A stretch of 64,000 nucleotides of DNA. It comes from DASYKS01 sp035995205 (lineage in GTDB: Bacteria; Acidobacteriota; Thermoanaerobaculia; Multivoradales; UBA5704). Location: NCBI GenBank assembly GCA_035995205.1, contig DASYKS010000011.1, positions 70,105-134,104 of the forward strand. Reading direction: 5' to 3'. Of the stretch, positions 1-9,229 are shown piece after piece. Position 1 is the first letter of the stretch, and the number at the start of each line of letters is the position of its first letter. A program made the position numbers and the translations under genes. The notes beneath the pieces are model-generated. The model was not told where the DNA came from. It ran no database searches and saw only the letters and a list, made by a program, of their open reading frames with translations.

Positions 1-854
1 AACGGCATCGGGATCGGCTTCTGCATGTCGATCGCGATCTGGACCGCGCTTTCGATCCGCGCCGCCGCGTCGTCCGGATGCTCCAGCACATAGCCGTGCG
101 AAGCGCCCGGGACGACCACCAGCTGGGAGCCCGGAATCGCCTTGTGCAGCTCCTCGGAGAACGGCACCGGGAACGTGACGTCCTTCTCGCCCGCGATGAT
201 CGTAATCGGCGTCGCCGGCACGCGGATCTTCGCGAGATAAGGCGCGAGGTTCATCGTCTCCAGCGCGCCGAGGATGGCGTCGACCCCGGCGAACCAGCCC
301 TTGGGAAGGGCGGCGACCTGCTGGCGACGGAGCGGCAGCACCTCCTGGTTCGCGGCGATCCATTCCGGCGAATAGGTGGTCGGCACGATCGTGTCGAGCA
401 CCTTACCGCCATCGCCTCCGGCGACCGCCTCTTGCGCGTACCGGCGCAGCAGCTTCGTCCCCTCGACGTTCTCCGGGCTCAAACGCGCGGTCGAGTTGAG
501 GGCGACGACCGAGGAGACGCGATCCGGATATTCGGCCGCCATGACCAGCGCCACCAGCGAGCCGAACGAGGTGCCGGCGAGGTGGGCCTTCTTGATTCCC
601 AACTGATCGAGCACCGCGACCACGTCGCGGGCGTGACCCGCAAGATCGGCCGGCGCCGGAGCCTCCGGCGCGATGGGCGACTGGAGCTGGCCGCGGAAGT
701 CGAGCAGGATGACTCGATGTTTGCCGCGCAGTTTCGCCGCGACCGGCTCCCAGTGAAACGTGGTCATCATTCCGCCGTTCAAGAGGACGATCGGCGCGGC
801 GGCCTGCGGGTCCCCCTGGACGACATAGTGGATCGCGGGCGGTGCGTCGATCAT
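1..854 (-). CDS. alpha/beta hydrolase, 3' end cut by window edge
   Basis: The minus-strand frame opens with ATG at 854 and stays open to the left edge, so the C-terminus is missing. The protein has the alpha/beta-hydrolase layout: an early LLNGG oxyanion-hole-like segment near residues 24-28, the nucleophile elbow GTSFG with Ser96, an acid in GEKDVTF, and the catalytic-His segment GASHGYVLEHP. The start overlaps the stop of the upstream acyl-CoA synthetase gene as ATGA, which implies translational coupling. In this operon it probably hydrolyses an ester, lactone, thioester or ring-cleavage product of the imported substrate. That role is inferred from neighbours; the substrate cannot be read from the sequence. 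Confidence 0.85.
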   Translation of the reverse strand, partial: MIDAPPAIHYVVQGDPQAAAPIVLLNGGMMTTFHWEPVAAKLRGKHRVILLDFRGQLQSPIAPEAPAPADLAGHARDVVAVLDQLGIKKAHLAGTSFGSLVALVMAAEYPDRVSSVVALNSTARLSPENVEGTKLLRRYAQEAVAGGDGGKVLDTIVPTTYSPEWIAANQEVLPLRRQQVAALPKGWFAGVDAILGALETMNLAPYLAKIRVPATPITIIAGEKDVTFPVPFSEELHKAIPGSQLVVVPGASHGYVLEHPDDAAARIESAVQIAIDMQKPIPMP

Positions 855-2419
855 GAGGCTTCCCCTTCGGTCGGATGGTTCAGATAGCGCTCGCGCAGGT
901 CGCCCTTGACCACTTTGCCGTACGCGGTGCGCGGCAGGGCGTCGACGAAAACGAACGCGCTCGGGTGTTTGTAGCGGGCGAGGCGGCTCCCAAGAAACTC
1001 TAGCAGCTCTTCCGGGCTCGGCCGGCGCTCGCCCGCGACCACGAAGGCTACGCCCGCCTCGCCCCACTTCTCGTCCGGCACGCCGATCACCGCGGCGTCG
1101 CGTACGTCCGGATGGAGCAGCAGCTCCCCTTCGATCTCGGCCGGGTAGACGTTCACCCCGCCGCGGATCAACAGGTCTTTCGCCCGGCCGGCGATCGTGT
1201 AGAAGCCGTCCGCGTCGCGCCGCGCGAGGTCGCCGGTCCGCCACCAGCCGCCCCCTTCGACATCGAGCGCCTCGGCGGTCGCCTCGGGTCTGCCCCAATA
1301 GCCGCGCGAGACGTGCGGACCGCGGAGGCACAGCTCTCCCACCTCGCCGTCCGTCACGGCGCCGCCTTCCGCATCGATCAGCCGCGCTTCAGAAAACATC
1401 AGCGGCTTGCCGATCGAGCCCGCTTTGGCGATCGATTCCTCGACCGTCATCGCGAAACAATTGACCCCCACTTCGGTAAGGCCGTATCCCTGCTTGAAGA
1501 CGATCCCGCGCTCCTGGTAGCGATCGATCAGGAAACGGGGCAAAGGCGCGCCGCCCGAAACCAGCCAGCGCACGCTCGAAAGATCCGCCGCGGCGAAGCC
1601 GGGATGCTCCGACAACCGCTCCCAGATCGTCGGCACGCCGAGCACCACGGTCGCTCGCTCGCGTTCGATCGTCTTCCAGATCTCTTGGTCATCGAACCCC
1701 GCATGCAGCACGATCGTGCCTCCGATGGTGACGATCGGCACCAGAAACGCGAACAGCCCCCCCGCGTGGTAGAGCGGCAGGAAGATCGGCGTCACGTCGT
1801 CCTCGCGCAGCTGCCAGGACACCGCCGTGTTGTAACCGTTCCAGAGCACCTGTCGATGCGGGATCATCACACCCTTGGGCTTCCCCGTGGTGCCGCTCGT
1901 GTAGAGGAGCGCCCAGAGATCCTCCGGGTCCATCCGCTCCGGATGGAAAGGTTTCTCGGCCGTCGCGGCAATTTCGGTCGGGAGATCGAGGTCGCCGGGG
2001 TTCGCGTTCGCCGCGGCATCGAGCGCCAAGGCGGTTTTTACGGGGGCAAGGCTTACCAGCTCCCGGACGTGTTCGGCATGGTCGCCGTCGTAGAGCAGCA
2101 CGTCGAGGCCGCTGTCTTGGACCACATGGGCGATCTCGACCGCCGTGAGCCGGGTGCCGATCGGCACCAGCACCGTACCCGCCTTCGCGCAGGCGAAAAA
2201 CGCGTCGAGGAATTCCACCCGATTGCCCGAAAGGAGCCCGACCCGATCGCCTTTCCTGAGGCTCAACCGCTCGCGAAATACCCGCGCCATGGCTGTCGCG
2301 CGGCGGTCTAGCTCGGCGTAGGTGAGCCGTTCCGCGCCTGGCGTGGGTGGCACGGTGACGAGTGCAAGCTTTTCCGGCGTCAGCCGGGCTCGCTCGCCGA
2401 GGAGATCGCCCGCGATCAC
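851..2419 (-). CDS. acyl-CoA synthetase / AMP-dependent ligase
   Basis: This is a class I adenylate-forming enzyme of about 522 residues. It would activate a carboxylic acid as an acyl-adenylate and transfer it to CoA. The P-loop-like motif YTSGTTGKPKG lies at about residues 173-183, followed by the YGLTE region, the GRAKDLLIRGG hinge region and the C-terminal catalytic Lys in TAYGKVVK. An ATG further upstream at 2470 would put dispersed-repeat sequence into the protein, so I prefer GTG at 2419 (GTG at 2422 is the alternative), each just downstream of AGGAGGG. It sits between the SDR and hydrolase genes and overlaps the hydrolase start by 4 nt. Family is certain; chain type of substrate (fatty, aromatic or terpenoid) is unknown. 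Confidence 0.93.
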   Translation of the reverse strand: MIAGDLLGERARLTPEKLALVTVPPTPGAERLTYAELDRRATAMARVFRERLSLRKGDRVGLLSGNRVEFLDAFFACAKAGTVLVPIGTRLTAVEIAHVVQDSGLDVLLYDGDHAEHVRELVSLAPVKTALALDAAANANPGDLDLPTEIAATAEKPFHPERMDPEDLWALLYTSGTTGKPKGVMIPHRQVLWNGYNTAVSWQLREDDVTPIFLPLYHAGGLFAFLVPIVTIGGTIVLHAGFDDQEIWKTIERERATVVLGVPTIWERLSEHPGFAAADLSSVRWLVSGGAPLPRFLIDRYQERGIVFKQGYGLTEVGVNCFAMTVEESIAKAGSIGKPLMFSEARLIDAEGGAVTDGEVGELCLRGPHVSRGYWGRPEATAEALDVEGGGWWRTGDLARRDADGFYTIAGRAKDLLIRGGVNVYPAEIEGELLLHPDVRDAAVIGVPDEKWGEAGVAFVVAGERRPSPEELLEFLGSRLARYKHPSAFVFVDALPRTAYGKVVKGDLRERYLNHPTEGEAS

Positions 2420-2442
2420 CACCAAGCCCTCCTGCCGGCGAG

Positions 2443-2508
2443 GACGCCGGCGGTCCCAGGACAAGCACACCCGAGGCGCAAGTTCGCCAAGACGCCGGCG
2501 GTCCCAGG
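2443..2508. repeat. dispersed repeat, copy A (two 18-bp units, 48-bp period)
   Basis: GACGCCGGCGGTCCCAGG occurs at 2443-2460 and again at 2491-2508, joined by a 30-bp linker. The same 66-bp structure recurs at 46919-46984 with nearly the same linker. It lies in the 106-bp gap between the SDR stop and the ligase start. Confidence 0.9.
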
Positions 2509-2525
2509 AAAAAACGTCCCTCGGA

Positions 2526-3308
2526 TCACGTTCCGATCACCAGACCGCCGTCGACCGAGATCACCGCTCCGGTGACGAAGCTCGCCGCGTCCGAGGCGAG
2601 CCAGAGGTAAACCGCCGCGACCTCGTCGGGGCGGCCGAGGCGACCCAGGGGGGTCTTTCCCGCGATGCCGTCGACGATCTTCTGCGGCATCTTCTCTACC
2701 ATTTCGGTCGCGATGTAGCCGGGGGCCACGGCGTTCACCCGAATGCCGTAGCGGCCCAGCTCGCGAGCCCAGCTGCGGGTCATCGCGATCACTCCGGCCT
2801 TGGTCGCCGAGTAGTTCGTCTGGCCGAAGTTGCCGTAGAGGCCGACGACCGAGCTGGCCGAGAGGATCACCCCGCCGCCCCGCTCGATCATTCCCGGTGC
2901 GACGGCCCGAGTGGGCAGGAAGACTCCGCGCAGGTTGACCGCGAGCACCGCGTCGAAATCGGCCGGAGACATCGATCCCACCAGAGCGCCTTCTTTCCAT
3001 TTCGCGAGCTGCGCATCGCGGGCGATGCCGGCGTTGTTGACCAGCACGTCGATCCGCCCTTCTTCGCTTAACGCCCGCTCGACCGCCGCGCCCACTTCTC
3101 CCTCTTGCGAGACGTCGACGCGCTCGAATCGCGCGGCACCTCCGGTCGAGGCGATCTCCCCGGCGGCGGCCTCCCCGGCCTCCGGGGAGAGATCCCAAAG
3201 CACCAAGCGCGCCCCCTCGGCCGCGAAGCGCTGCGCCGTCGCTTTGCCGATGCCGGCTGCGGCACCGGTTACTACGACCACTTTTCCGGCAAGCCCGGTA
3301 TCGATCAT
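2526..3308 (-). CDS. SDR-family NAD(P)-dependent oxidoreductase (FabG-like)
   Basis: This is a 260-residue classical short-chain dehydrogenase/reductase, the usual family length. The Rossmann motif TGAAAGIG is at residues 14-21, NNAG at 91-94, catalytic Ser in SASS near 152, and YSATK gives Tyr166 and Lys170. It would interconvert an alcohol and a ketone with NAD(P)H in the cytoplasm. The sequence resembles 3-oxoacyl-ACP reductases, but the catabolic operon (TonB receptor, CoA ligase, hydrolase) favours a beta-hydroxyacyl-CoA or hydroxy-substrate dehydrogenase over fatty-acid synthesis. The dispersed repeat separates it from the ligase downstream. Confidence 0.92.
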   Translation of the reverse strand: MIDTGLAGKVVVVTGAAAGIGKATAQRFAAEGARLVLWDLSPEAGEAAAGEIASTGGAARFERVDVSQEGEVGAAVERALSEEGRIDVLVNNAGIARDAQLAKWKEGALVGSMSPADFDAVLAVNLRGVFLPTRAVAPGMIERGGGVILSASSVVGLYGNFGQTNYSATKAGVIAMTRSWARELGRYGIRVNAVAPGYIATEMVEKMPQKIVDGIAGKTPLGRLGRPDEVAAVYLWLASDAASFVTGAVISVDGGLVIGT

Positions 3309-3333
3309 GTAAATCCCCGCAAAACCTAAGGGT

Positions 3334-5634
3334 TTAGAACAGCTTGTAGTCGATCGTCGCGAGCACCGTGCGCGGCTGGCCGTACGAGCCGACCAGAATG
3401 CCGAGCGCGGGGATGTTGTAGCCGTTGGTCACGTAGCCCTTGTCTGCCAGGTTCTTGCCGTTGATTCCGAAGCGCCACTTGGCGTTCGGCGATAACCAGC
3501 CGATCGAGGCGTCCCACAGACTGAACGAGGGCTGGACGATCGGCAGCAGCGGCTGCCCGGGACGGCCGGGGTAGGGTCCGCCTTCGTTGGTGAGCACCGA
3601 GTCGTCGCGATAGGCGACGCCGACCGAGCCGGTGATCAGGCCCTTGGAGATCGGAAAGCTCAGGTTCGCGTGGAGCGCGCCGGTGAACTCGGGCGCGTTC
3701 GTTATCACCTGGGTGTCGACGAAACCGTCGTGGTTCGCGTCCAAGAATTCGTCGGGTTTGGCGGAGAGATAGCTTACGTTACCGACCAGACGAAGCCAAG
3801 TGACGGTATGCGGCGAGCCGTCGAACTCGACCTCGATCCCCTTCATCGTCGCGTCGCCCGCGTTGATGAAGTTCCCGAAGAAGGCGTCTTCCACCCCGTC
3901 GCCGTTCGAGTCGAACGCCGTGAACGTGCTGACCTGAATGTCCTTGTACTTGCCCCAGAAGGCCGCCGTGTTCAACACCAGCTGGCGGTCGAGAAGTACG
4001 GTTTTCAAGCCCACCTCGGCGACGTCGAGCACCTCGTCCTTGAACGGCAGCGCCGAGGCTGGAAAGACCGTCGCCTGCGCGCGGACGTTGAATCCGCCGC
4101 TCTTGAAGCCGCGGGACAGGGTGACGTAGGCGAGCACGTTCGGATTGACCTGGTAGTCGAGACCCAGCTTCGGCGCCACCGAGTCGAAGGTCTCGGTCTT
4201 GTCGAAGTCGGCGGTCACCGCGTTCGGAACCGTGAAGGTGTCGTTCGTGAAGCCTCGGTTGAGCGCAATGCCGTTCTTCTTCTCGCGCGTCGCGCGCAGG
4301 CCCAGGTTCAACCGCAGGTCCGAGGTCAACTGGTAGCTGCCATCGCCGAAGATCGCGATCGAATCGGTGTTCGTTTCGCCTTCGGTGGTGCCGAAGATCC
4401 GGTTCAGAAAGATGTTCTTGACCAGACCGCCCGCCTTGCCCTTGAAATAATAGGCGCCGAACACCCCGGTGAATTTTTCGCCGCCGTCGTAAAGAAACTG
4501 CAGCTCCTCGGAAGTCTGCTTGTCGAAGTAGGTCGCGATCACGTCGGTGATCCGCGCCGGGGTGGTATCGAAATCGATGTTGTTGTCCGAATCGGATTTG
4601 CGGTACGCAGTGATCGACTTGAAATCCCACGCATCGCTGACCTTCCAGCCGACGATCAGCGAAGTGCCGCTCGCGTCCGTGCTGTTCAACGGGGCCAGGC
4701 CGCTTTCGGTGTCGAAATTGTTCGATAGCGGCGGGCAGGTCCGGCCGAGAAACGCCGGACAGAGCGGGTTCGCGGCGAGCCGCCGATAGCCTTTCGGCTC
4801 CGCGCTGTCCTTGGTCTGGTCGTGGCTCAACTGAACCTTCACCCGGTCCGAGGCGAGCCAATCGAGCGCGCCGCGAAACGCCGTCGTGTCCTTGTCCGAC
4901 ACGTCGCGGCCGGTCAGCCGGTTGGTGCCGTAGCCGTCGTGCTTCAAGGAGGCGGCGGCGATCTTGCCGCGCAGCTTACCGGGGATCAGCGCGCCCGAGA
5001 CGCTCGCGCGGAAATCCTGATTCGAGTAGCTGCCCGGCGAGACCGAGATCTGTCCGCCGAGATCGTCGGTCAGCTCGCGGCTCACGTACTTGATCGCTCC
5101 GCCGATCGTATTCTTGCCATAGAGCGTCCCCTGCGGTCCCCGCAGCACCTCGATCCGCTGCACGTCGTAGACGTCGAGGAGAGCCCCCTGCGGGCGGGCG
5201 ATGTAGACGTCGTCGAGATAGAGACCGACGCCGGGATCGACGCCCCAAAGCGGATCGGCCTGGCCGATGCCGCGCATGAACGCGGTGAGCGTCGTCGTCT
5301 GGTTGCGCCCCTGGTAGATCGACAGGTTCGGCACGGAAGATTGCAGCTCGGAGATATCCGAGGTGGCGGCTTCTTGAAGCGCTTCGCCGCCGACCACGGT
5401 GACGGCGACCGGCACCTCTTGGACGTTTTCTTCGCGCTTCCGGGCGGTGACGATGATCTCGTCGCTGACCGTCGGCGTTTCTTCCTCGGCGGCTTTTGCT
5501 TCGGGTTGCTCGTCGGTTTGTTCGACGGTGGGCGGTTCGGTGGCCGGCGCTTGGGCGTGGACGGAAGCCGGAGCGCTCCAAACGACGAGCATGCCGACGA
5601 GGATCAGGAGCAGGGCGCGAAACGACGAATTCAT
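3334..5634 (-). CDS. TonB-dependent outer-membrane receptor
   Basis: The protein is about 766 residues with an N-terminal signal peptide, then a TonB-box-like EIIVTARKREE, a plug domain (with VEVLRGPQGTLYGKNT-type sequence) and a C-terminal beta-barrel ending in an aromatic residue (DYKLF). The start is ATG at 5634, with a GGGAGG ribosome binding site just upstream; a longer open frame from 5796 would run into the TetR gene and lacks a signal. The ATGA overlap with the TetR gene couples the two. The sequence is of the iron-siderophore/sphingomonad-type receptor group often found beside catabolic operons. Here it most likely imports the hydrophobic substrate used by the SDR, CoA ligase and hydrolase; iron uptake is the alternative. 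Confidence 0.92.
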   Translation of the reverse strand: MNSSFRALLLILVGMLVVWSAPASVHAQAPATEPPTVEQTDEQPEAKAAEEETPTVSDEIIVTARKREENVQEVPVAVTVVGGEALQEAATSDISELQSSVPNLSIYQGRNQTTTLTAFMRGIGQADPLWGVDPGVGLYLDDVYIARPQGALLDVYDVQRIEVLRGPQGTLYGKNTIGGAIKYVSRELTDDLGGQISVSPGSYSNQDFRASVSGALIPGKLRGKIAAASLKHDGYGTNRLTGRDVSDKDTTAFRGALDWLASDRVKVQLSHDQTKDSAEPKGYRRLAANPLCPAFLGRTCPPLSNNFDTESGLAPLNSTDASGTSLIVGWKVSDAWDFKSITAYRKSDSDNNIDFDTTPARITDVIATYFDKQTSEELQFLYDGGEKFTGVFGAYYFKGKAGGLVKNIFLNRIFGTTEGETNTDSIAIFGDGSYQLTSDLRLNLGLRATREKKNGIALNRGFTNDTFTVPNAVTADFDKTETFDSVAPKLGLDYQVNPNVLAYVTLSRGFKSGGFNVRAQATVFPASALPFKDEVLDVAEVGLKTVLLDRQLVLNTAAFWGKYKDIQVSTFTAFDSNGDGVEDAFFGNFINAGDATMKGIEVEFDGSPHTVTWLRLVGNVSYLSAKPDEFLDANHDGFVDTQVITNAPEFTGALHANLSFPISKGLITGSVGVAYRDDSVLTNEGGPYPGRPGQPLLPIVQPSFSLWDASIGWLSPNAKWRFGINGKNLADKGYVTNGYNIPALGILVGSYGQPRTVLATIDYKLF

Positions 5635-6323
5635 GACGGACCTCCCTTTTTCGGTCGAAGACTTTTGGCGGCGCCGAGACCCGGGGGCCGCTTGATTGAA
5701 TCGGATCGTGGTAGCAGGCCGAGCCGCAGGATGCGGCAGAACTCGGCGACGGCGGTTTTGGAATCGAGCCCCAGGTGCATCGGCACGCCGAAGCATTTTT
5801 CGACCGTGAAGTAGTAGAAGAACCAGCGGGTGGCCATCATCACGCCGAACAGCGGACTCGGCTCGCCCAGCTCGCCGCGCTCCTGCCGCTCCTTCAGGTT
5901 GTCCTCGTAGGTGGCGGAGAACCGCTCCGCCATCCGGCGGTAGAACTCGTGGATGTGCTTGCCCTTGAACTCGATGACGTCGATGTAAATCAGCAGGATC
6001 GAATGCGAGTTGCGATCGACCACCTCTTCGATCGCCGCGGCCAGCTCTTCGAGATCGTCGGGGAAACGATTGGCGGCAAAGACCTTGTTGAGCGGCAGCT
6101 CGGGATCGGTCAGCTCCTGCCAGTAGTGATCGATCAAGACCGCGAGGATCTGCTCCTTGCCGCCGAAGTGATGGTAGAGATTGCCGACCGACACGTTCGC
6201 CCGGCGCGCGATCTGGCGCATCGTGGTGGCGCGGAACCCCTGGCGTGAAAACAGCGCCAGCGCCGCCTTCAACACCTTCTTGGTCGCCGCGTCGCTGCGG
6301 TCGGCCTGCGTCCGTTTGCGCAT
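5631..6323 (-). CDS. TetR/AcrR-family transcriptional regulator
   Basis: This 230-residue protein has a typical TetR HTH at residues 29-60, including TTMRQIARRANVSVGNLYHHFGGK as separate helices. The C-terminal ligand domain is less conserved, as usual for the family. It is the first gene of the minus-strand operon and overlaps the TonB receptor start by 4 nt. The palindrome just upstream (6338-6353) suits autorepression. The effector is probably the substrate or its acyl-CoA, which is inference from the operon. Confidence 0.93.
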   Translation of the reverse strand: MRKRTQADRSDAATKKVLKAALALFSRQGFRATTMRQIARRANVSVGNLYHHFGGKEQILAVLIDHYWQELTDPELPLNKVFAANRFPDDLEELAAAIEEVVDRNSHSILLIYIDVIEFKGKHIHEFYRRMAERFSATYEDNLKERQERGELGEPSPLFGVMMATRWFFYYFTVEKCFGVPMHLGLDSKTAVAEFCRILRLGLLPRSDSIKRPPGLGAAKSLRPKKGGPS

Positions 6324-6337
6324 CGTCTCCTCAAATC

Positions 6338-6353
6338 CCGAACGAACGTTCGG
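6338..6353. promoter_or_regulatory. candidate TetR operator
   Basis: CCGAAC-GAAC-GTTCGG forms a 6-bp inverted repeat with a 4-bp spacer, containing the 10-bp palindrome CGAACGTTCG. It lies 15 bp upstream of the TetR start codon, where an autoregulatory operator is expected. Confidence 0.6.
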
Positions 6354-6486
6354 TTTGTTTTGCGCGGATCGTAGGGACCGCCCGCCGGCCGGTCAAGCCG
6401 CGGTGCGGCGTAGAGCGCGAGCCCCGTGTTAGTCTCCGGTACACCGTCTCGCCTTGCATGCGATCCGTTCCTCGCTCGGAGCTTCC

Positions 6487-7317
6487 ATGTTCTCGACCGC
6501 CCAGATCCTTACGCTCAAACGCACGCCGGCCATCCGGGCGGCGCTCGTCCTGTTCCTCGTCCCCGCGGCGCTTGGCTGCTTTTGGGCCGCCTACACTTTT
6601 TACGAGGATCACGATGCGACGCCGATGGCGCTCTGGGCGGCGCTGGCGCTGGGCGTCCTCGCTCTGCTTTGGGTGCTGTTCCAGCGGGAACACAACCGCC
6701 GGTTGCGGCTGTACGAGGACGGCATCGAACAAGTCCTGGGAACGAAGACCACCGAGCTGCGCTGGGATCAAGTGACGGAGATCTGGTTCCGCGCGATGAA
6801 GGTCCAGGCGGGGGGCCTCGTCGGCCTGGTGGCGAGCGCGGCGATCGAAGCCGCCGCAAAGCGCAAGGGCAAGCCGTTCGATGGAAAGGGCACGAACATC
6901 ACGGTTCGGGTTCTCGGTCCGAGCGGCGAGAAGGTGGTCATGACCTCGAACGACAAAGAGGTCATGAAGGCGTTCGAGATGGTCAGCGCGCGGGTCAATC
7001 CGCGCCTGGTGGAAGAGGCGATGCGACGCATCCGGAACGGCGACACCGTCAGGTTCGGCAAGCTTGCGCTGTCCTCGCGCGGCATCGCCCAGGGCGCCAA
7101 GGATCCGGTCCTCTTCGAGGAGATCGAAACGTTCACGATCGAAAAAGGCGTCCTCCGCCTCAAGAAGAAGGGTGCTTGGCTCGGCGCGATCGCGGTGCCG
7201 ATCCTGAGAATCCCGAACGTGTTCGTCTTGACCGAGCTCTACATCAAGCTCGCCGCCCCTGCCGACCCCGAGGGGCTCCGGTTGGGACGCAACGTCACCA
7301 GCCGCGCCTTCGTGTAG
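6487..7317 (+). CDS. two-helix membrane protein, DUF6585-like
   Basis: The protein has about 276 residues. Two hydrophobic segments near residues 19-40 and 49-68 form an N-terminal hairpin, followed by a soluble PH-like region (LRLYEDGIEQVLG, then ELRWDQVTEIW) and a second similar block (FEEIETFTIEKGVL). This layout resembles the DUF6585 group of membrane proteins with two PH-like repeats. The start at 6487 has GGAG 6 nt upstream; an in-frame ATG at 6454 is less well supported. No function is assigned. It stands alone between the TetR operon (divergent) and the glycosyltransferase genes (convergent). Confidence 0.6.
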   Translation: MFSTAQILTLKRTPAIRAALVLFLVPAALGCFWAAYTFYEDHDATPMALWAALALGVLALLWVLFQREHNRRLRLYEDGIEQVLGTKTTELRWDQVTEIWFRAMKVQAGGLVGLVASAAIEAAAKRKGKPFDGKGTNITVRVLGPSGEKVVMTSNDKEVMKAFEMVSARVNPRLVEEAMRRIRNGDTVRFGKLALSSRGIAQGAKDPVLFEEIETFTIEKGVLRLKKKGAWLGAIAVPILRIPNVFVLTELYIKLAAPADPEGLRLGRNVTSRAFV

Positions 7318-7391
7318 GGACCTGGTCCACGTCGTTTACCACGCGGAGCCAAGGGCCGGCCAGTGAACCGGCGGACGCGCGGCTCGATCCA

Positions 7392-8495
7392 TCATCCCGG
7401 CGTCAAGACGTCGCGCAACATCGTTTCGTAGCGGGCCGCCTGCCGCGGCCAATCCCAGGCGGCCTCGATGGCGGAGCGGGCGGCCTGCCCCATTCGGAGC
7501 CGCAATTCCGGGTCGTCCCGAAGACGTCCGAGCTTTGCGGCGAGATCGTCGACGTCTCGCTCGATGAAGTAACCGTTCTCCCCCTCGCGGATCAGCTCGG
7601 GCATGTTGCCGACCCGCGTCGTGATCACCGGCAGGCCGCAGGCGGCCGCTTCCAGGCAGGGGTTGGGCGTCCCTTCGCTCCGGCTGGCGCAGACGTAGAC
7701 GTCGAGCGAGCGGTAGAACTCCAGCATCTCCTCCCGGTTGCGCCACTTCTCCTCGCGGACGGCCAGACGAAGCTCGGCTCCCGCCGCCTCGACCGCGGGC
7801 GCGATGACCTCATGGACGCCTCGGTGCTCCGATCCGTGGTTGGTGAGACTCCCCGCCCAGCCCACCCGCAGAAGGCCGGAGAGCGACGGCGGCCTCACTT
7901 CCGCCGGCCGGAAGAACCCGGTGTCCACCCCGTTGGGCGTGTAATAGATCGGCGGACCGAGTTGCGGCCCGAACTCTTCGAGCAGGAGCCGGTTGTTGGC
8001 GAATACGGCGCGCGCGAATTCTCCGAGGGTGGCGAGCCCGGGCGCCCGCCAGGCGCCGTCAAGCTCGTAGTGGCTGCAGATGCCGACCACCAGGCGGTCG
8101 CGCAGGCGCCTCAGCTCCGCGCGCAAAGGGCTCAAACGCTCGATTTGCAGCCAGTAGTAGAGGAGCACGCAATCGGCGCGATCGAGATCTTCCGCGCTGA
8201 CCTCGGCCTGGTAGCGTTTGACGATCCGGAAGGATGCGGCGAGCCCGTTCGCCAGCGCGTCGGTCTTGCGATCGTGAGCCCAGTTCGGACGGTCGACGAT
8301 GCACAGGACGACCGGGCGGTGCTGGAGCTCTACCGGGCTCAGGATCTCACCATTGAACGCAATGGGTGGTGCGCGGCGAGGAGGAATCGAGATCTCCGTT
8401 GTCGCCGACGGTCCGCAGCTCGGCCTCTGAGGGCAACCGTACGGTATCGGCGGCGAGCGTGGGTCTCCAGCTGTGCCAGCCGCCGCGAATCTCAT
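7392..8495 (-). CDS. glycosyltransferase, GT4-type
   Basis: This has a GT-B glycosyltransferase layout. The C-terminal donor-binding half contains VYVCASRSEGTPNP followed by CLEAAACGLPVITT, the E-x7-E type motif of family 4. It would transfer a sugar from a nucleotide donor during surface glycan assembly. The start is doubtful: ATG at 8495 overlaps the upstream GT2 gene by 149 nt and has no ribosome binding site, while the conserved fold only begins near VVLCIVDRP (about residue 62). A non-canonical start just after the GT2 stop at 8347 is possible. Confidence 0.8.
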   Translation of the reverse strand: MRFAAAGTAGDPRSPPIPYGCPQRPSCGPSATTEISIPPRRAPPIAFNGEILSPVELQHRPVVLCIVDRPNWAHDRKTDALANGLAASFRIVKRYQAEVSAEDLDRADCVLLYYWLQIERLSPLRAELRRLRDRLVVGICSHYELDGAWRAPGLATLGEFARAVFANNRLLLEEFGPQLGPPIYYTPNGVDTGFFRPAEVRPPSLSGLLRVGWAGSLTNHGSEHRGVHEVIAPAVEAAGAELRLAVREEKWRNREEMLEFYRSLDVYVCASRSEGTPNPCLEAAACGLPVITTRVGNMPELIREGENGYFIERDVDDLAAKLGRLRDDPELRLRMGQAARSAIEAAWDWPRQAARYETMLRDVLTPG

Positions 8496-9138
8496 CCGGA
8501 TCGTAGGTCTTGGCCACGTACTTGCGCATCGCGTGCTCGCGGCTGAGGAAAAGGTAATGGCACAGCCGGAAGCGCCGGGGCGAGAGATTTTGACCGGAAA
8601 AGCGGACGTTGTGCCCTCCGGTGCTCGCGAGGTCGACCGGCAGGGGTTGCCGCTTCCACCCCCGCACCAGGTGCAAGGGGCTGGGAGCGAACGGGTAATA
8701 CCAGCGCATGGTGCGGCGAAAATCCGGATGGTCGTGGTGCGGCTCTTCGCGCGTCGGCACGAAGGTAAACTCCGCCTGCTCCACCGCGTCGTAGCCGCCC
8801 TCGTCGGCCTCGACGAACGCCTCGGAGAGCGTCTGGCCGGAGCGCGGCGGCAGCAGGATTTCGTCGGCGTCGAGATGGAGGTACCAATCGGCGTCGAGCT
8901 CGGCGGCGAGCGTCTCCTTGCGGCGTAGGATCTGGCGCCACCGGAAGGTGCCGTCGCGCGGGAGCCGCTCGATACCGCGCAACCCGGCGCCGAGGTGGCG
9001 CGAGGCGATCGCGACGGTGCCGTCCGTCGAATGGTTGTCGCAGAGATACGCTTCGACGCCGTGGGCGAAGAGGTGCTCCAAGCAGCCGCCGATGAACCGC
9101 TCCTCGTTGTAGGTGGCGATGATTGCCAAGACCCGCAT
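8347..9138 (-). CDS. glycosyltransferase family 2
   Basis: A protein of about 263 residues that begins MRVLAIIATYNEE, the first strand of a GT-A fold. DNHSTDGT and the metal-binding WYLHLDADEILL (DxD) follow. I chose ATG at 9138; an in-frame ATG at 9174 would add a tail not typical of the family. It overlaps or abuts the GT4 gene downstream and is divergent from a sulfotransferase, so the three probably build or decorate one extracellular glycan. Donor and acceptor are unknown. Confidence 0.85.
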   Translation of the reverse strand: MRVLAIIATYNEERFIGGCLEHLFAHGVEAYLCDNHSTDGTVAIASRHLGAGLRGIERLPRDGTFRWRQILRRKETLAAELDADWYLHLDADEILLPPRSGQTLSEAFVEADEGGYDAVEQAEFTFVPTREEPHHDHPDFRRTMRWYYPFAPSPLHLVRGWKRQPLPVDLASTGGHNVRFSGQNLSPRRFRLCHYLFLSREHAMRKYVAKTYDPDEIRGGWHSWRPTLAADTVRLPSEAELRTVGDNGDLDSSSPRTTHCVQW

Positions 9139-9229
9139 CGGGTAGAGGATAATCGAGTCGGCGAGACCCGCCAACGTGGAACCCCGGAACCCGACAGGCC
9201 CCCTCTACCGGAATCGGAGCACCTTCCCC

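Noticed and set aside
78..2311. Long open frames on the plus strand opposite the hydrolase and CoA ligase genes
   Set aside because: They are antisense to clear protein families, rich in Arg, and show no motif. This is a common effect of high GC content with strong codon bias.
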